Source: Sulfurimonas sp.
Lineage (GTDB): Bacteria; Campylobacterota; Campylobacteria; Campylobacterales; Sulfurimonadaceae
Assembly: GCA_030949945.1 (NCBI GenBank)
Contig: JAUZRZ010000029.1
Coordinates: 1 to 42,698 of the forward strand
DNA length: 42,698 nucleotides
Direction of reading: 5' to 3'
Positions 9,303 to 20,214 of this stretch are shown one piece after another. Position numbers and translations under genes: made by a program. Every line of letters starts with the position of its first letter. Position 1 is the first letter of the stretch. The notes under the pieces are model-generated. The model worked only from the letters and a program-made list of their open reading frames with translations, ran no database searches and was not told where the DNA came from.

Positions 9303-10923
9303 ATGACTAAATACATCTTTGTTACCGGCGGGGTTTTATCTTCTCTTGGAAAAGGGATAACTGCAGCGAGTGTTGGAACACTTTTAAAACACTCTGGTTT
9401 TGATGTAGGTATGCTTAAAATCGATCCATATATCAATGTTGACCCTGGGACAATGAGTCCACTCGAACATGGTGAAGTCTTTGTTACAAAAGATGGAGCT
9501 GAGACTGACCTTGACATAGGAAACTATGAGCGTTTTTTTAGATGCTTCATTTTTAAAATCTGCTAACTTTACAACAGGACAAGTTTACTCTTCTGTAATT
9601 GAGAGAGAGCGTGCAGGTGGATACCTTGGGCAGACTATTCAAGTTATTCCTCATATTGTTGGAGAGATCGTAAACCGTATTAAAAAAGCTGGTGAAGGTC
9701 ATGATATCTTAGTTGTTGAGCTTGGTGGAACAGTTGGAGATATAGAGGGCTTACCTTTTATGGAAGCCATTCGTCAGATGAAACATGATGATGAAGTTGA
9801 GGGAACTTACTTTATCCATGTAACACTTATTCCTTTTATTAAAGCAGCTGGTGAGTTAAAGTCTAAGCCGACACAACACTCAGTTCAAGAACTTCGCCGT
9901 ATCGGTATCACTCCTCAGATGATTATCGCTAGAAGTGAGAACTCTCTTCCAAAAACTTTCAAGAAAAAGCTTGCTATGAGTTGTGATGTTCATCCTGACT
10001 GTGTTATAGAAGCACTTGATGCAAAATCTATTTATAGTATTCCTGTGACCTTTTTAAGACAAAATATTTTAAAACCCATAGCAAAAGAGTTAGAACTTGA
10101 TGAACTCAAGCCTGACATGGAAAAATGGGATACTCTAGTTAAACGCATAGTCCAACCTCAGAAAAAGACAGTTGTTGGCTTTGTCGGGAAATACTTAGAA
10201 CTCAAAGAAGCTTACAAATCACTAACAGAATCACTTATCCACTGTGGTGCTCATTTAGATACTCGTGTTGAGATTGAGTGGGTTGATAGCGAAGAGATAG
10301 AAGAAAAAGGAGCTGAGGCTCTTTTAGCAGATTGTGACAGCGTTTTAGTTGCTGGTGGTTTTGGTTCACGTGGTGTTGAGGGTAAAATACAAGCTATCGA
10401 GTATGCTCGTGTAAACAAGGTACCTTATCTTGGTATCTGCCTTGGAATGCAACTCACACTTGTTGAGTATGCTAGAAATGTACTTGGTTTAGAGGGTGCA
10501 AACTCTATAGAGTTTGACGAGAACACACCTCACCCAATGGTTTATCTTATAGACAACTTTCTAGATCAAAGTGGTGGTATGCAACTGCGTACTCACGAAT
10601 CTCCTATGGGAGGAACTATGCGTTTAGGCGAGTATCCTTGTGATACAAAAAAAGGTTCTATTCTTCGTAGTGCCTATAATGGTGAAAAGACTATACATGA
10701 GCGTCATCGCCATCGTTATGAAGCGAATCCTGCATATCGTGAAGCTTTAGAAAAAGCTGGTATGATTGTAACGGGTGAGTCAAATGGTCTTATAGAAACA
10801 GTTGAGATAGAGGGTCATCCTTGGTTCTTAGGTGTACAGTTTCATCCAGAGTTTACTTCACGTCTTCAAACACCAAACGCAGCTATACTTGCCTTTGTAG
10901 AAGCATCCCTAAACGCCGAATAG
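9303..10923 (+). CDS. pyrG: CTP synthase (frame interrupted)
   Basis: Makes CTP from UTP, ATP and glutamine. The synthetase domain begins with [20 protein letters not shown] and continues through [20 protein letters not shown]. The frame slips in a run of seven T at 9533-9539; with six T the text reads [20 protein letters not shown] and stays open to 10923, about 539 residues. The C-terminal glutamine amidotransferase domain has the nucleophile motif [10 protein letters not shown] and a later His/Glu pair in [10 protein letters not shown]. The enzyme is normally essential, so the extra T is almost certainly a consensus error. Confidence 0.93.
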
Positions 10924-10936
10924 TTTAAAACTTCAT

Positions 10937-10964
10937 GAAAAGTATGACATTAAGTCATCTTTTC
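10937..10964 (+). terminator. Terminator-like hairpin after pyrG
   Basis: GAAAAGTATGAC and GTCATCTTTTC form an 11-bp stem with one bulged base and a short loop, 14 bases after the pyrG stop. The downstream tract is pyrimidine-rich but not a clean T run. Confidence 0.5.
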
Positions 10965-10986
10965 TCATTCACTTCACTTTTTACTC

Positions 10987-10992
10987 TATAAT
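10987..10992 (+). promoter_or_regulatory. -10 element placing the recJ transcript start at the start codon
   Basis: TATAAT ends seven bases before the recJ ATG (10999). A start site at the usual distance would fall on or next to the A of ATG, and no Shine-Dalgarno sequence is present, so the mRNA may be leaderless. Confidence 0.5.
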
Positions 10993-10998
10993 ACACAT

Positions 10999-12582
10999 AT
11001 GAACTTAGAAAACTTAACAAAACAGACCCTTTATGAACTTTTATCTCAACGTTTTAGTGCTGATGAAAAAAAACTCTCAGAAATTCCAAATCCTGCACTC
11101 CTTTTCAATGCTCCAGAGGCTGCAAAAAAAATAGCAGAGGCAATAAAAGCGAAGAAAAAAATAACCTTAGTTGGTGACTACGATGTAGATGGTGTAAGTT
11201 CTACTGCTATTGTTGTTGATTTTTTTAGACAAATTCCTTATCCCCTTGAAGCTATCATTCCAAATAGATTTCGTGATGGCTACGGAGTCAGTCCAAATGT
11301 TTTAGAGCGAATTGATGCAGACTTAGTTATAACTGTTGATAACGGTATCTCAGCTGTTGGTGCAGCCAAAATTTGTAAGGAGAGAGACATTGAGCTTATC
11401 ATTACAGATCATCATACACCAGGAGACATACTTCCAGATGCACTCTTCATTGTCGACCCAAAACTTCCTGAGTGTAACTATCCATTTCAAGAGATTTGTG
11501 GGGCACAGGTAGCTTGGCTACTTCTGGGTTTGGTCAAAAAAGAGCTTGGTCTCTCCATAGATATGCGACAGTTTTTAGATATTTTAGCTATTGCCATCAT
11601 TGCGGATATTATGCCTCTTATAGATATAAATAGAGCCATTGTCAAAGAGGGTCTCAAACTTATAAGTACAACAAGCAGACCCTCATCTATAATTATCAGA
11701 GATTTTCTTAACAAAAAAGTGATAACAAGTGAAGATATAGCATTTGCAATTGCCCCAAGAATAAACTCAGCTGGTCGCTTAGAAGATGCTAGTATCGCCT
11801 TAGAGTTTTATACAGCTAAAGATACTAACACCGCATATAAGCAGTTTGAACTTTTAGGACAACTCAATGAACTTCGTAAAGAGACAGAAGCCCAAACTAC
11901 AAAAAAAGCGATACTTGAAGTAAATGAAGAAGATTTAGTCATTGTAGTCGCAGGAGAGGGTTGGCATGAGGGTGTTGTAGGTATTATCGCTTCGCGTTTA
12001 GTTGATAAGTTTGGTAAACCTGCCATTGTACTTAGTCTTGAAGATGATATGGCAAAAGGAAGTGCTAGAAGTATAGGTGATGTAAGTATTTATGAGCTCA
12101 TAAAAGAGAACTCCTCCTACTTAGAGAAGTTTGGAGGACATAAGATGGCTGCTGGACTGGGCTTAAAGGTAGAAAATATTGCTGCGTTTAGAGCTGGAGT
12201 TAACCAAAGTGCAAAAAAAATCAATCCTAAAGATTTTGAACCAAAAGAGATGGTTAGTGGTATCTTAGATACTGATGACATTGACTTAGAACTTCTCGCT
12301 CTGCTAGAGGGATTTGAGCCTTATGGTGAAGCAAATCTTCGCCCTTCATTTTTACTAAAAGATGCCGAAGTAGTGAACATCAAACTCATGGGTGCAGACA
12401 AATCTCACTCCCGTATAGAAATCAGACAATACCCACACCAAAGAAAAACAGTAGAGATAATCGCTTTTAGAACAGTTTATGAGATGCCAGAGAATAGAAA
12501 AATCACCTGTAGTTACAAGGTTGCAAAAAATGAGTTTAATGGTAAAATAAATGTACAACTACTCTGTAATAAGATTTATTAA
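10999..12582 (+). CDS. recJ: Single-stranded-DNA-specific exonuclease RecJ
   Basis: A 5'-3' single-strand DNA exonuclease of the DHH phosphoesterase family, acting in recombination and mismatch repair. Visible motifs are GDYDVDGVSS at about residues 59-68 (motif I), VITVDNGIS near 112, DHH at 138-140, and the DHHA1 motif GGHKMAAGLGL near 384, with an OB-like C-terminal part. At 527 residues it is slightly shorter than the enterobacterial protein, as is usual in this phylum. It is an intact single frame with its own promoter, and followed by a hairpin. Confidence 0.93.
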   Translation: MNLENLTKQTLYELLSQRFSADEKKLSEIPNPALLFNAPEAAKKIAEAIKAKKKITLVGDYDVDGVSSTAIVVDFFRQIPYPLEAIIPNRFRDGYGVSPNVLERIDADLVITVDNGISAVGAAKICKERDIELIITDHHTPGDILPDALFIVDPKLPECNYPFQEICGAQVAWLLLGLVKKELGLSIDMRQFLDILAIAIIADIMPLIDINRAIVKEGLKLISTTSRPSSIIIRDFLNKKVITSEDIAFAIAPRINSAGRLEDASIALEFYTAKDTNTAYKQFELLGQLNELRKETEAQTTKKAILEVNEEDLVIVVAGEGWHEGVVGIIASRLVDKFGKPAIVLSLEDDMAKGSARSIGDVSIYELIKENSSYLEKFGGHKMAAGLGLKVENIAAFRAGVNQSAKKINPKDFEPKEMVSGILDTDDIDLELLALLEGFEPYGEANLRPSFLLKDAEVVNIKLMGADKSHSRIEIRQYPHQRKTVEIIAFRTVYEMPENRKITCSYKVAKNEFNGKINVQLLCNKIY

Positions 12583-12610
12583 GATGTATTACTTATGAAA
12601 AATATTATAT

Positions 12611-12635
12611 AAAACTATAAAAATAGAGTTTTTTT
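12611..12635 (+). terminator. Probable terminator of recJ
   Basis: An imperfect A/T-rich hairpin (AAAACTAT / ATAGAGTTTT) ends in an unbroken T run, 28 bases after the recJ stop and before the next promoter region. Confidence 0.5.
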
Positions 12636-12682
12636 AAGCAATAAACTTGTAAAATAATGATATTCACAACAAAAGGTATATT

Positions 12683-14064
12683 ATGAAAAACAATTTATCA
12701 CGTCGAGATGCCATTAAACTTATGGGTATATCCCCTGTTGCTGCTGCTGTTTTAGCATCTACAAGCACTAGTTCCATTGCAGAAGCAAGTGCAGATGTAG
12801 TTGGGAAAATTGTCATAGTTGGTGGTGGGGCAGGTGCTATTATGGCCCTTTCGCGTTTAAGTCGAGCTATTTCAAATCCGGATATTACTATCATAGCTCC
12901 AAATGAAGTACATCTTTACCAGCCAGGACAGGTATTTGTTGGTTCTGGAGAGATGCAATTAGATGACCTTATATTGGATAATAATAACTATATTAACCAA
13001 GATGAAGTAACTTGGATAAAAGATGAAGTAAAAACTTTTGATGCAAAGAATAATCTTGTAATTACTCGTGCTGGAGAGAGTGTCAAGTATGACATCTTAG
13101 TAGTAGCAGCTGGAATACAATACCACTACGAAAAAATAAAAGGTCTGACAAAAGAAGATATAGGAAAAAATGGTATAACAAGTGTATATCTAAGTGACTT
13201 AGAAAAAGGAACAGCTAAAGGTGCTACTGCAACATGGGACTGGTTTAATGAACTCAAAACTGCAGCTAAAACCAAAAAACCAAAAGTTCTCTATACTCAG
13301 CCAAATACACCTATAAAATGTGGTGGAGCACCGCAGAAGATGCTTTATTTGAGTGCTGATTACCTAAAACTTGAGGGGCTTAGTGCTGATTACGAGTTTG
13401 TTACAAGTCAAGCAAAACTTTTTTCTTTACCTGCTGTAGATAAAGAACTTCATTCAGTACAAGCACAGTACGATAATATTACCAATAAATTTCAACATCA
13501 CCTAAAAGCCATTGATGTAAAAGCCAAAAAGCTACTTTTATTCATGCATGGGATGAAGAGGTAATAGATGAAGACTTTGGAACAAAAGAGATAGTTTCAC
13601 ACTCTGACAAAGTTGTAATCGATTATGACTTTATCCATGTTGTACCTCCGATGAGTCCTGTTGATGCTGTAATGAACTCAGACCTTATCTCAAAAGCTGG
13701 TTGGCTTGATGTAGATAAACATACACTCCAACATAAAAAATATAAAAATATCTTTGGTATAGGAGACATTTGTGGTATTCCAATGGGTAAAACTGGTGGG
13801 TCTGCTCGTCATCATGGTCCAGTAATCACACAAAATATTATCGATGTTTTAGAAAATAAAACTCCATCGAGTAGTTTTGATGGCTATACTGTTTGTCCTA
13901 TTAAAACGCAGTATGGAAAGATTATAATGGCTGAATTTAACTATGAAGGTCCTGCTCCAACTCTACCTTTAGCATTTGAAAAGCCACGATGGATTTGGTG
14001 GGCTTTTGACTTGTATATGTTAAAACCAATGTACCAATACCTTATGCTTCCAGGTAGGTTCTAG
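12683..14064 (+). CDS. Tat-exported sulfide:quinone oxidoreductase family flavoprotein (frame interrupted)
   Basis: An FAD-dependent disulfide oxidoreductase of about 460 residues. The N-terminus is a twin-arginine signal (SRRDAIKLMG at 5-14, then an Ala-rich hydrophobic stretch). The FAD Rossmann motif is KIVIVGGGAGAIMALSRL near 42. SQR-type cysteines appear as PIKCGGAPQKMLYLS (about 210-224) and in the second FAD segment GIGDICGIPMGKTGG, at the places used for sulfide oxidation in SQR. The frame breaks at about 13525 in a five-A run; one more A restores KKATFIHAWDEEV. It would pass electrons from sulfide to quinone at the periplasmic membrane face. A flavocytochrome c (FccB) role is less likely because of the CGGAPQK motif. 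Confidence 0.8.
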
Positions 14065-14070
14065 TTTACA

Positions 14071-16205
14071 ATGCTCACACCATATAGCTGCTACAAGGCA
14101 CGCTCAGAAATTACAGCATTTACTCTGCGTAATGATGATACGGTAGCCTTTAGTACTGCTATTCATGGTGCTAAAATATTTTCTCATCAAGAGTGTAGTG
14201 TAGTTAAAAATCTTTCCATTGAATTTCTTGGACAAAATACAACAGCCGTTTGTTTTAGCCCAGATGCAGACCTTTTAGCCTTTGCTAATGATAAAATCAT
14301 CTACATTATAAACACTCAAAACAAATTACTTCTACAAAAAATTCGTACTTACGAGGGAACAATAGAGATTATGCAGTTTGTACCAAACTCAAAGTATCTC
14401 ATAACAGGCACTAAAGATGGTCGAGTTATGCAGTATAGATATGATGGTCGCTCTGGACTCTCGCGCTTATGCTCTTTTGGAGAAACTAAGAAAGCACAAG
14501 AGACCTATTAGTAACAACTATGTAAGTGCTTTTGCCTTTTGTGATGATCTTTTTGCTTGTAGTGGCTATGGGGGAAGTATTACGGTACTTAAAATTCACT
14601 CCCTCTCTTCGCGTTATACAATCTCCTCTTCTGCTCTACGTATAGATGCATTATGCTTTTATGATAAAGATACTCTTCTAAGTGCTAGTGTAGATGGTAG
14701 CTTGCATATATACTCCCTTAAACAAAAAAATACTTAAAACGATTAATGCTCCTTTTAGTAAAATAAACAATATACTTATAATGCCAAATCCACAATTTGT
14801 AATGCTAAGTGGACTCTCAGAGCATCTATGTATTGTTGATGTAAAAAATGCTAAAATTATCAGCACTTCATATCTTCAGTTTAAACACAGTGTCCTCAAT
14901 ATAACTCTTACTAGGGAAAAGAACTTGCTTGTAGTCTTAGATTCAAAAGAGATCTTCAAGATTGAACTCCCCAAGGCTGAACATCTTAAAAGTTTTATAC
15001 TCAGTGGAGATTTAGATAAGGCTTACGAACTTATAGAGATTGACCCTATGCTTGAAAATACTCGAGAACATAAGCGGGTCGAAGTGATGTACACCAAACT
15101 TTATGCTCAAGCAATAGAAGCACTCATCAACTCAAATACCAAAGAGGCTCGTCTTCTTCTGCGTAAATTTAATAATGTTGCAAGTAAAAAAGATGATATT
15201 GGCTCTATTTTTAAAGCTTTTGAATTTTACCCAAGATTTAATACTCTCTATCAAACGAAAAAATATGCTCTTGCCTATGCCCTAACTCAAAAGTATCCAG
15301 CACTAAAACATACAAAACAATACAAAAAGATGGAAGAAGTTTTTAAAGAAGCATACTCCTTCGCTCAAAAACAGGTACTTATAGGGCGATATGACCTTGC
15401 TAAAGAGATACTTTCAGTTTATGCAACAGTCCTCTCTAAAAAACCTATGATTAACCTCATACTCAAACAAAATGAAGAGTTTATAGAATTTTTAAAAGCA
15501 ATTGCAGAGAAAAAGTTTGTTGTTATAGATAGACTTATTAAGAAAAATGAAGTTTTTGCACAGATACCTACTTATATCACACTAGAAAAATCACTACAAA
15601 CTCTCCTTTATAAGATACAAGAGTTAATTAATAAAGGGCATGTAGAGAGTGCTATTGAGACTATTACCGAGCATCTTTTAATACCTAGTATTAAAGATAA
15701 ACTTCACGATTTGTATTTAGATGCACTACTTGTACAAAAATTACAACAAAAATATGAAGAGAATGATTTTAAATCTTGCTACGAAATTTTAGATTCATCT
15801 CAAAATCTTTACTCCCTAGAGTTAAGTCAACTACTAGAGCGGCACTGGTTTAAACTTATATCTGAGTGTGAAGAGTATGCCCTAAAGGGTGATTTTAGTA
15901 GCATTAAGCAAAAACTCGGTCTACTTATTGGTGTCAGCAGTAGATTAGAAAAAATTGGAGACTTGCTGCGTTTGAGTTTTCATACAAAAATTAAAGCACT
16001 TTTATCAAAAAGACGTTTTAAAAATGCACAAAGTATTATCTACACTTACATAGATACATTTGGAACCGATAGCGAGATGCTACTTATTATGAGAACATAT
16101 GAAAAAGCTTCAGGGATAAAACTAGCATTTACCCTCAACCAAAATGAGAGAAAAAATCGAGATAGCTGGTTAGACTCACCTATTATAAGGAGTCACTCAA
16201 CATAA
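14071..16205 (+). CDS. WD40-repeat-like protein with helical C-terminal half (two frame interruptions)
   Basis: A protein of about 710 residues reconstructed from three overlapping frames (14071 to about 14470, then to about 14725, then to 16205). The second break is an extra A in the seven-A run at 14724-14730. The N-terminal 300 residues show beta-propeller spacing (AVCFSPDADLLAFANDKIIY, MQFVPNSKYLITGTKDGRV, CFYDKDTLLSASVDGSLHIY). The rest is Lys/Glu/Leu-rich helix with TPR-like texture. There is no signal peptide, so it is probably a cytoplasmic scaffold. It starts six bases after the SQR-like gene and ends inside the 3' end of convergent fliI. Function unknown. Confidence 0.7.
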
Positions 16206-17499
16206 GCGAGATAAGAGCATGGCTACTAGTCTCAAAACTCTCTTGATATGTTGCACCTTGAGAGATAAACTCTTCCATAGAGTTTTTTTTATCTATCGCT
16301 TCATCTAACTCCTCATCATTTCCCTTAGTATATGCTCCAATTCTAATAAGTGTTTCATTCTCTTTAAGCAAAGTGTAGAGTCTTCGAAACTTTAATACAG
16401 CCTTAAAATGTTCCTGCGATATAATATCATTCATCACACGCGAGGCAGAGTTTAAAATATGAACAGGCGGATAGATACCAAAGTCAGTCATCTCACGCGA
16501 AAGAACTATATGTCCATCTAAAATTGAACGCGATTGATCTGCAATAGGGTCACTCATATCATCCCCCTCAATAAGAACTGTAAAAAATGCAGTAATACTT
16601 CCCTTTCCCTCTTCTTTTCCTGCTCGCTCCATCAGCTGTGGTAAAAGAGTTAAAGAAGAAGGTGGATACCCTTTAGATGTTGGAGGTTCACCAAGTGCTA
16701 AACCGATTTCACGCTGTGCCATAGCAAAACGTGTCACTGAATCCATAATAAAAAGAACATCAAGTCCTTGATCTTTAAAAAATTCTGCCACACTCATAGC
16801 AGCAAAAGCACCATACTTTCTCATAAGAGGAGAGTCATCACTTGTTGCCACGACAATGACTGTATTTGTTAAGTCTCCACCAAGATTTTTTTCTATAAAC
16901 TCAGGAACTTCACGACCACGCTCACCTATAAGAGCTACTACTTTTATAGGGGTATCGGCTCCGCGGACAATCATTCCCATCAGTGTAGATTTTCCTACTC
17001 CACTCCCTGCAAATATACCAAGCTTTTGACCTTTTCCACAGGTAAGAAGCCCATCTATACTTTTAACACCTACACTAAACACTTCATCAATCATCCCACG
17101 TTTCATCGCAGCGATTGGTGCTTTTATGATAGGGGTAAGTGTAGAGTCTTTTATACTTCCTTTACCATCAATAGGACGCATAAAAGGGTCTACAACTCTT
17201 CCTAAAAGTGAGTCTCCAACAGGAATATTCATACCCGTTGAATCTAAAAAAACTTTATCTCCTGAAGCAAAACCTTCTACAAATGAAAAGGGAGTAATAA
17301 AAAAAGTTTCTCCATCTATCTCTGTTATCATACCTACTATATCTTGATTAGTCTCGTTAGAGACAATCTTCACCATATCACTAATACTTACATTGAGACC
17401 ACGAGCTGTAATTACAGTTGCATTTATCTTTACTACCTCACCAAAAGCTACTGAATAATTTACTCCAGAGAGTTTATCTTTTAATGAGTCAAATAGCAT
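16183..17499 (-). CDS. fliI: Flagellum-specific ATPase FliI
   Basis: The 438-residue ATPase that energises loading of the flagellar type III export gate. It has Walker A GIFAGSGVGKST (about 161-172), the arginine-rich GERGREVPEF near 192, Walker B VLFIMDSVTRFAMAQRE near 240 and the FliI/YscN-type LGEPPTSKGYPPSSL loop. The length is normal. It lies directly downstream of folE without a gap and is the only flagellar export gene here, in keeping with the dispersed flagellar genes of Campylobacterota. Its last 23 bases overlap the convergent WD40-like gene. Confidence 0.95.
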   Translation of the reverse strand: MLFDSLKDKLSGVNYSVAFGEVVKINATVITARGLNVSISDMVKIVSNETNQDIVGMITEIDGETFFITPFSFVEGFASGDKVFLDSTGMNIPVGDSLLGRVVDPFMRPIDGKGSIKDSTLTPIIKAPIAAMKRGMIDEVFSVGVKSIDGLLTCGKGQKLGIFAGSGVGKSTLMGMIVRGADTPIKVVALIGERGREVPEFIEKNLGGDLTNTVIVVATSDDSPLMRKYGAFAAMSVAEFFKDQGLDVLFIMDSVTRFAMAQREIGLALGEPPTSKGYPPSSLTLLPQLMERAGKEEGKGSITAFFTVLIEGDDMSDPIADQSRSILDGHIVLSREMTDFGIYPPVHILNSASRVMNDIISQEHFKAVLKFRRLYTLLKENETLIRIGAYTKGNDEELDEAIDKKNSMEEFISQGATYQESFETSSHALISLMLSDSL

Positions 17500-18084
17500 T
17501 TAGTAGCGTGAACCTGTTGGGGAGTTTATGAGAGAGAAAAACTCAGCTCTTGTCTTCTCATCACGCTTAAATAGTCCACGAAGTGCGGAGGAAGTAGTTG
17601 TAGAGTTTATCTTCTCAACACCCCTCATCTCCATGCACATATGGCGTGCTTGAATTACTACTGCTACTCCTTTGGGAGCTATAGCTTTCATTACTGCATC
17701 TGCAATCTGTTCTGTTAATTGTTCTTGAATCTGCATTCGACGAGCAAAAACATTGACTACTCGCGGGATTTTTGATAATCCGACTACTTTTCCATCAGGG
17801 ATATATGCCACATGAACACGTCCAATTATAGGGAGTAGATGATGCTCACAAGTAGAGTAAAATTCTATATCTTTTACCAAAACCATCTCATCATTTGTTG
17901 TAGTAAAAAGTGCTTTTGTAAGAATAGCAATCGGGTCCTCTTTATAGCCTCCATAAATAAACTCATAAGCTTTACGTACACGAGCAGGTGTATCAAGTAA
18001 ACCCTCTCTCTGGGGGTCTTCTCCAACATGGAGCATCATAGATCGTACTGCATTTTCAAATTCGTTTGTTTGCTTATTTGACAA
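17500..18084 (-). CDS. folE: GTP cyclohydrolase I
   Basis: The first enzyme of tetrahydrofolate synthesis, converting GTP to dihydroneopterin triphosphate. The 194-residue protein has the zinc ligands in [12 protein letters not shown] (C79, H82) and RHMCMEMRG (about C151), and the substrate region [20 protein letters not shown]. The stop is immediately followed by the fliI start, so the two are probably co-transcribed despite unrelated roles. Confidence 0.96.
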   Translation of the reverse strand: MSNKQTNEFENAVRSMMLHVGEDPQREGLLDTPARVRKAYEFIYGGYKEDPIAILTKALFTTTNDEMVLVKDIEFYSTCEHHLLPIIGRVHVAYIPDGKVVGLSKIPRVVNVFARRMQIQEQLTEQIADAVMKAIAPKGVAVVIQARHMCMEMRGVEKINSTTTSSALRGLFKRDEKTRAEFFSLINSPTGSRY

Positions 18085-18149
18085 GATATCGCCTTCATGA
18101 AATTTTTTACAATTATAGCATAAGAAGAGGAGGGATAGTGAAGGGGAGA

Positions 18150-18178
18150 AGAAAATATAAACCTCTCAAAAAGAGAGG
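18150..18178 (-). terminator. Rho-independent terminator of the ksgA-RNase J unit
   Basis: On the minus strand CCTCTC (18178-18173), a loop of five T and GAGAGG (18167-18162) form a perfect 6-bp stem, followed by a T-rich tract. It starts nine bases past the RNase J stop and would insulate folE-fliI. Confidence 0.65.
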
Positions 18179-18186
18179 AACAGGGC

Positions 18187-20196
18187 TTAGTGTACCATCA
18201 TATGTGGAACAATAAGTGGATACTTTTTCATTTTTCTAAAGATATGTTTACGCACAACTTGACGTACATCATTCTCAAGAGCTCTAGAGTTTTCAATGAG
18301 TCCTGGTTTAATATTTGTTAAAAATATCTCTAGTACATCTTCTATCTCTTTAGCAAAAGCTTTATCTAGTCTATCAGGAACAATTCCATAAGTAGTTACT
18401 TTTGGCTTATCTAACATTTTTGCATTTTGTTCACTTATCTCAGCCACTATCATAACAACACCATCTGATGCAAGTTTTTGACGATCAAGGATAATATCAT
18501 CATCAATTTTATGATTATTTTGATTATCAATATATGTCTTACCAGTTTTTACAGTTTTTACTTTTCTCATGTATTTTGGTGCAACTTCTATCTGCTCACC
18601 ATCTGTCATAAGAAGAATATTTCTCTCTGGAACACCACACATCATACCTGTTTCACGGTGACGCATAACATGGTTGTACTCACCATGAATAGGTAAGAAG
18701 AATTTAGGATTTACTAAACGCAACATAAGTTTTTGCTCTTCCATAGAAGCATGACCAGAGACATGAATATCTTTACTCATAGCAATACTAGCACCAGCTT
18801 TTTGAAGATGGTTAAGCATACCTGAAATAGAACCTTCATTACCAGGGATGGCACGAGATGAAAGGACAATTAAATCAGTAGGTTTAATCTTAATATGTCT
18901 ATGCTCTCCAATACTCATTCTAAAGAGTGCTGAGTTAGCCTCACCTTGAGAACCAGTAGTTACAATAAGAACTTCTTTATCATTAAGTTGTGCAACTTCA
19001 TCTGCATCAATAAAAATATTTTTAGGAAAGTTCACATAATCATACTGCATTGCAAGTTCAATATTTCTCTCCATTGAACGACCAATAACACATATTTTAC
19101 GACCATACTTTATACCATACTGAATAGCTTGTTGTACACGGTGAATGTTTGAGCTAAAAGTTGAAAGTAATATACGACCTTCTGCTTTACCAATAATTCT
19201 GTCTAATGCAGGTCCAACACTTAACTCTGAACCAGTTGGAGTAGGGTTGTGAGAGTTAGTTGAGTCACTTAAAAGACAAAGAACACCTTTATCACCATAA
19301 TATGCTAAACGGTGTAAGTCAGCAGTATATCCATCAACTGGAGTATAGTCTATCTTGAAGTCACCCGTATGGATGATTGTTCCGGCATCTGTTGTAACAG
19401 CAATAGTCGAAGAGTCAATAATAGAGTGAGTCATATGCATCCACTCGATTTTAAAGTCATTTCCTATCTCATATATTTGACGTTTTACAATTGGGTTAAA
19501 ATGTTTTCTATGCTCTTTGATATGATGTTCATCAAACTTGTTACCAATCATCGCTAAAGGAAGTGGTGTACCATATATTGGAAACTGCATCTCTTTATAA
19601 AGATACGGCATTGCACCAATATGATCTTCGTGAGCATGTGTAATAATAACAGCAACAATTTTATCTTTAATCTCTCTTATATAAGAAAAATCTGGGATTA
19701 AAATATCAACACCGTGCATAGTTTCATCTGGAAAACTCATACCGACATCGATTAAAATTGCTTCATTATCTGTCTCAAATACACAGATATTTCCACCAAT
19801 TTCACCAAGTCCACCTAGTGGAGTGATACGCACTTTTGCTTTAGAGTTTAAGTCTAGTTTATAGTGAGGATTAAGACGCTGTTTATGTGCTTCTTGATTT
19901 TTTGTAACAAATGATCTTAAATTTTCATCAACTGGTGTAGGTTGTCTACGGTGGCGATTACGATTTTTATTACGGTTATTATTAGGCTTATTACCTGCTG
20001 GCTTAGAACCTGTTGATTTAGAACCGTTATTAGAGTTTCTATTTTGGTTATTATTAGGTTTACGATTATTAGTTGGTCTCGTATTGTTATTTTTGTTTTG
20101 CGCTGGTGCGGCTTGCATATTTGTTTGTTTATTTGGTGTTGCTTCTGTTTTAGGTGTTGCAGTTACTTCTGCTGACCCTCTGTTTTCTTCTTCCAT
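18187..20196 (-). CDS. rnj: Ribonuclease J with disordered basic N-terminal extension
   Basis: A 669-residue metallo-beta-lactamase/beta-CASP ribonuclease that performs 5'-3' exonucleolytic and endonucleolytic mRNA turnover, the main degradative RNase in bacteria lacking RNase E. The catalytic core starts near residue 120; the metal motif HAHEDH is at 187-192, with later GDFKIDYTPV, beta-CASP HVSGHAS and PIHGEYNHVMRH. Residues 1-90 are low-complexity, rich in Asn, Lys, Arg, Pro and Gln, as in the Helicobacter pylori enzyme, where the extension is an accessory region. ksgA lies 18 bases upstream, so the pair is probably one transcript, closed by the hairpin at 18150-18178. Confidence 0.93.
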   Translation of the reverse strand: MEEENRGSAEVTATPKTEATPNKQTNMQAAPAQNKNNNTRPTNNRKPNNNQNRNSNNGSKSTGSKPAGNKPNNNRNKNRNRHRRQPTPVDENLRSFVTKNQEAHKQRLNPHYKLDLNSKAKVRITPLGGLGEIGGNICVFETDNEAILIDVGMSFPDETMHGVDILIPDFSYIREIKDKIVAVIITHAHEDHIGAMPYLYKEMQFPIYGTPLPLAMIGNKFDEHHIKEHRKHFNPIVKRQIYEIGNDFKIEWMHMTHSIIDSSTIAVTTDAGTIIHTGDFKIDYTPVDGYTADLHRLAYYGDKGVLCLLSDSTNSHNPTPTGSELSVGPALDRIIGKAEGRILLSTFSSNIHRVQQAIQYGIKYGRKICVIGRSMERNIELAMQYDYVNFPKNIFIDADEVAQLNDKEVLIVTTGSQGEANSALFRMSIGEHRHIKIKPTDLIVLSSRAIPGNEGSISGMLNHLQKAGASIAMSKDIHVSGHASMEEQKLMLRLVNPKFFLPIHGEYNHVMRHRETGMMCGVPERNILLMTDGEQIEVAPKYMRKVKTVKTGKTYIDNQNNHKIDDDIILDRQKLASDGVVMIVAEISEQNAKMLDKPKVTTYGIVPDRLDKAFAKEIEDVLEIFLTNIKPGLIENSRALENDVRQVVRKHIFRKMKKYPLIVPHMMVH

Positions 20197-20214
20197 CCAA
20201 ACTCCTTTTTATAT

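Noticed and set aside
9526..10923. Separate gene for the second part of CTP synthase
   Set aside because: It continues the CTP synthase alignment exactly after removing one T from a seven-T run, so it is the same gene.
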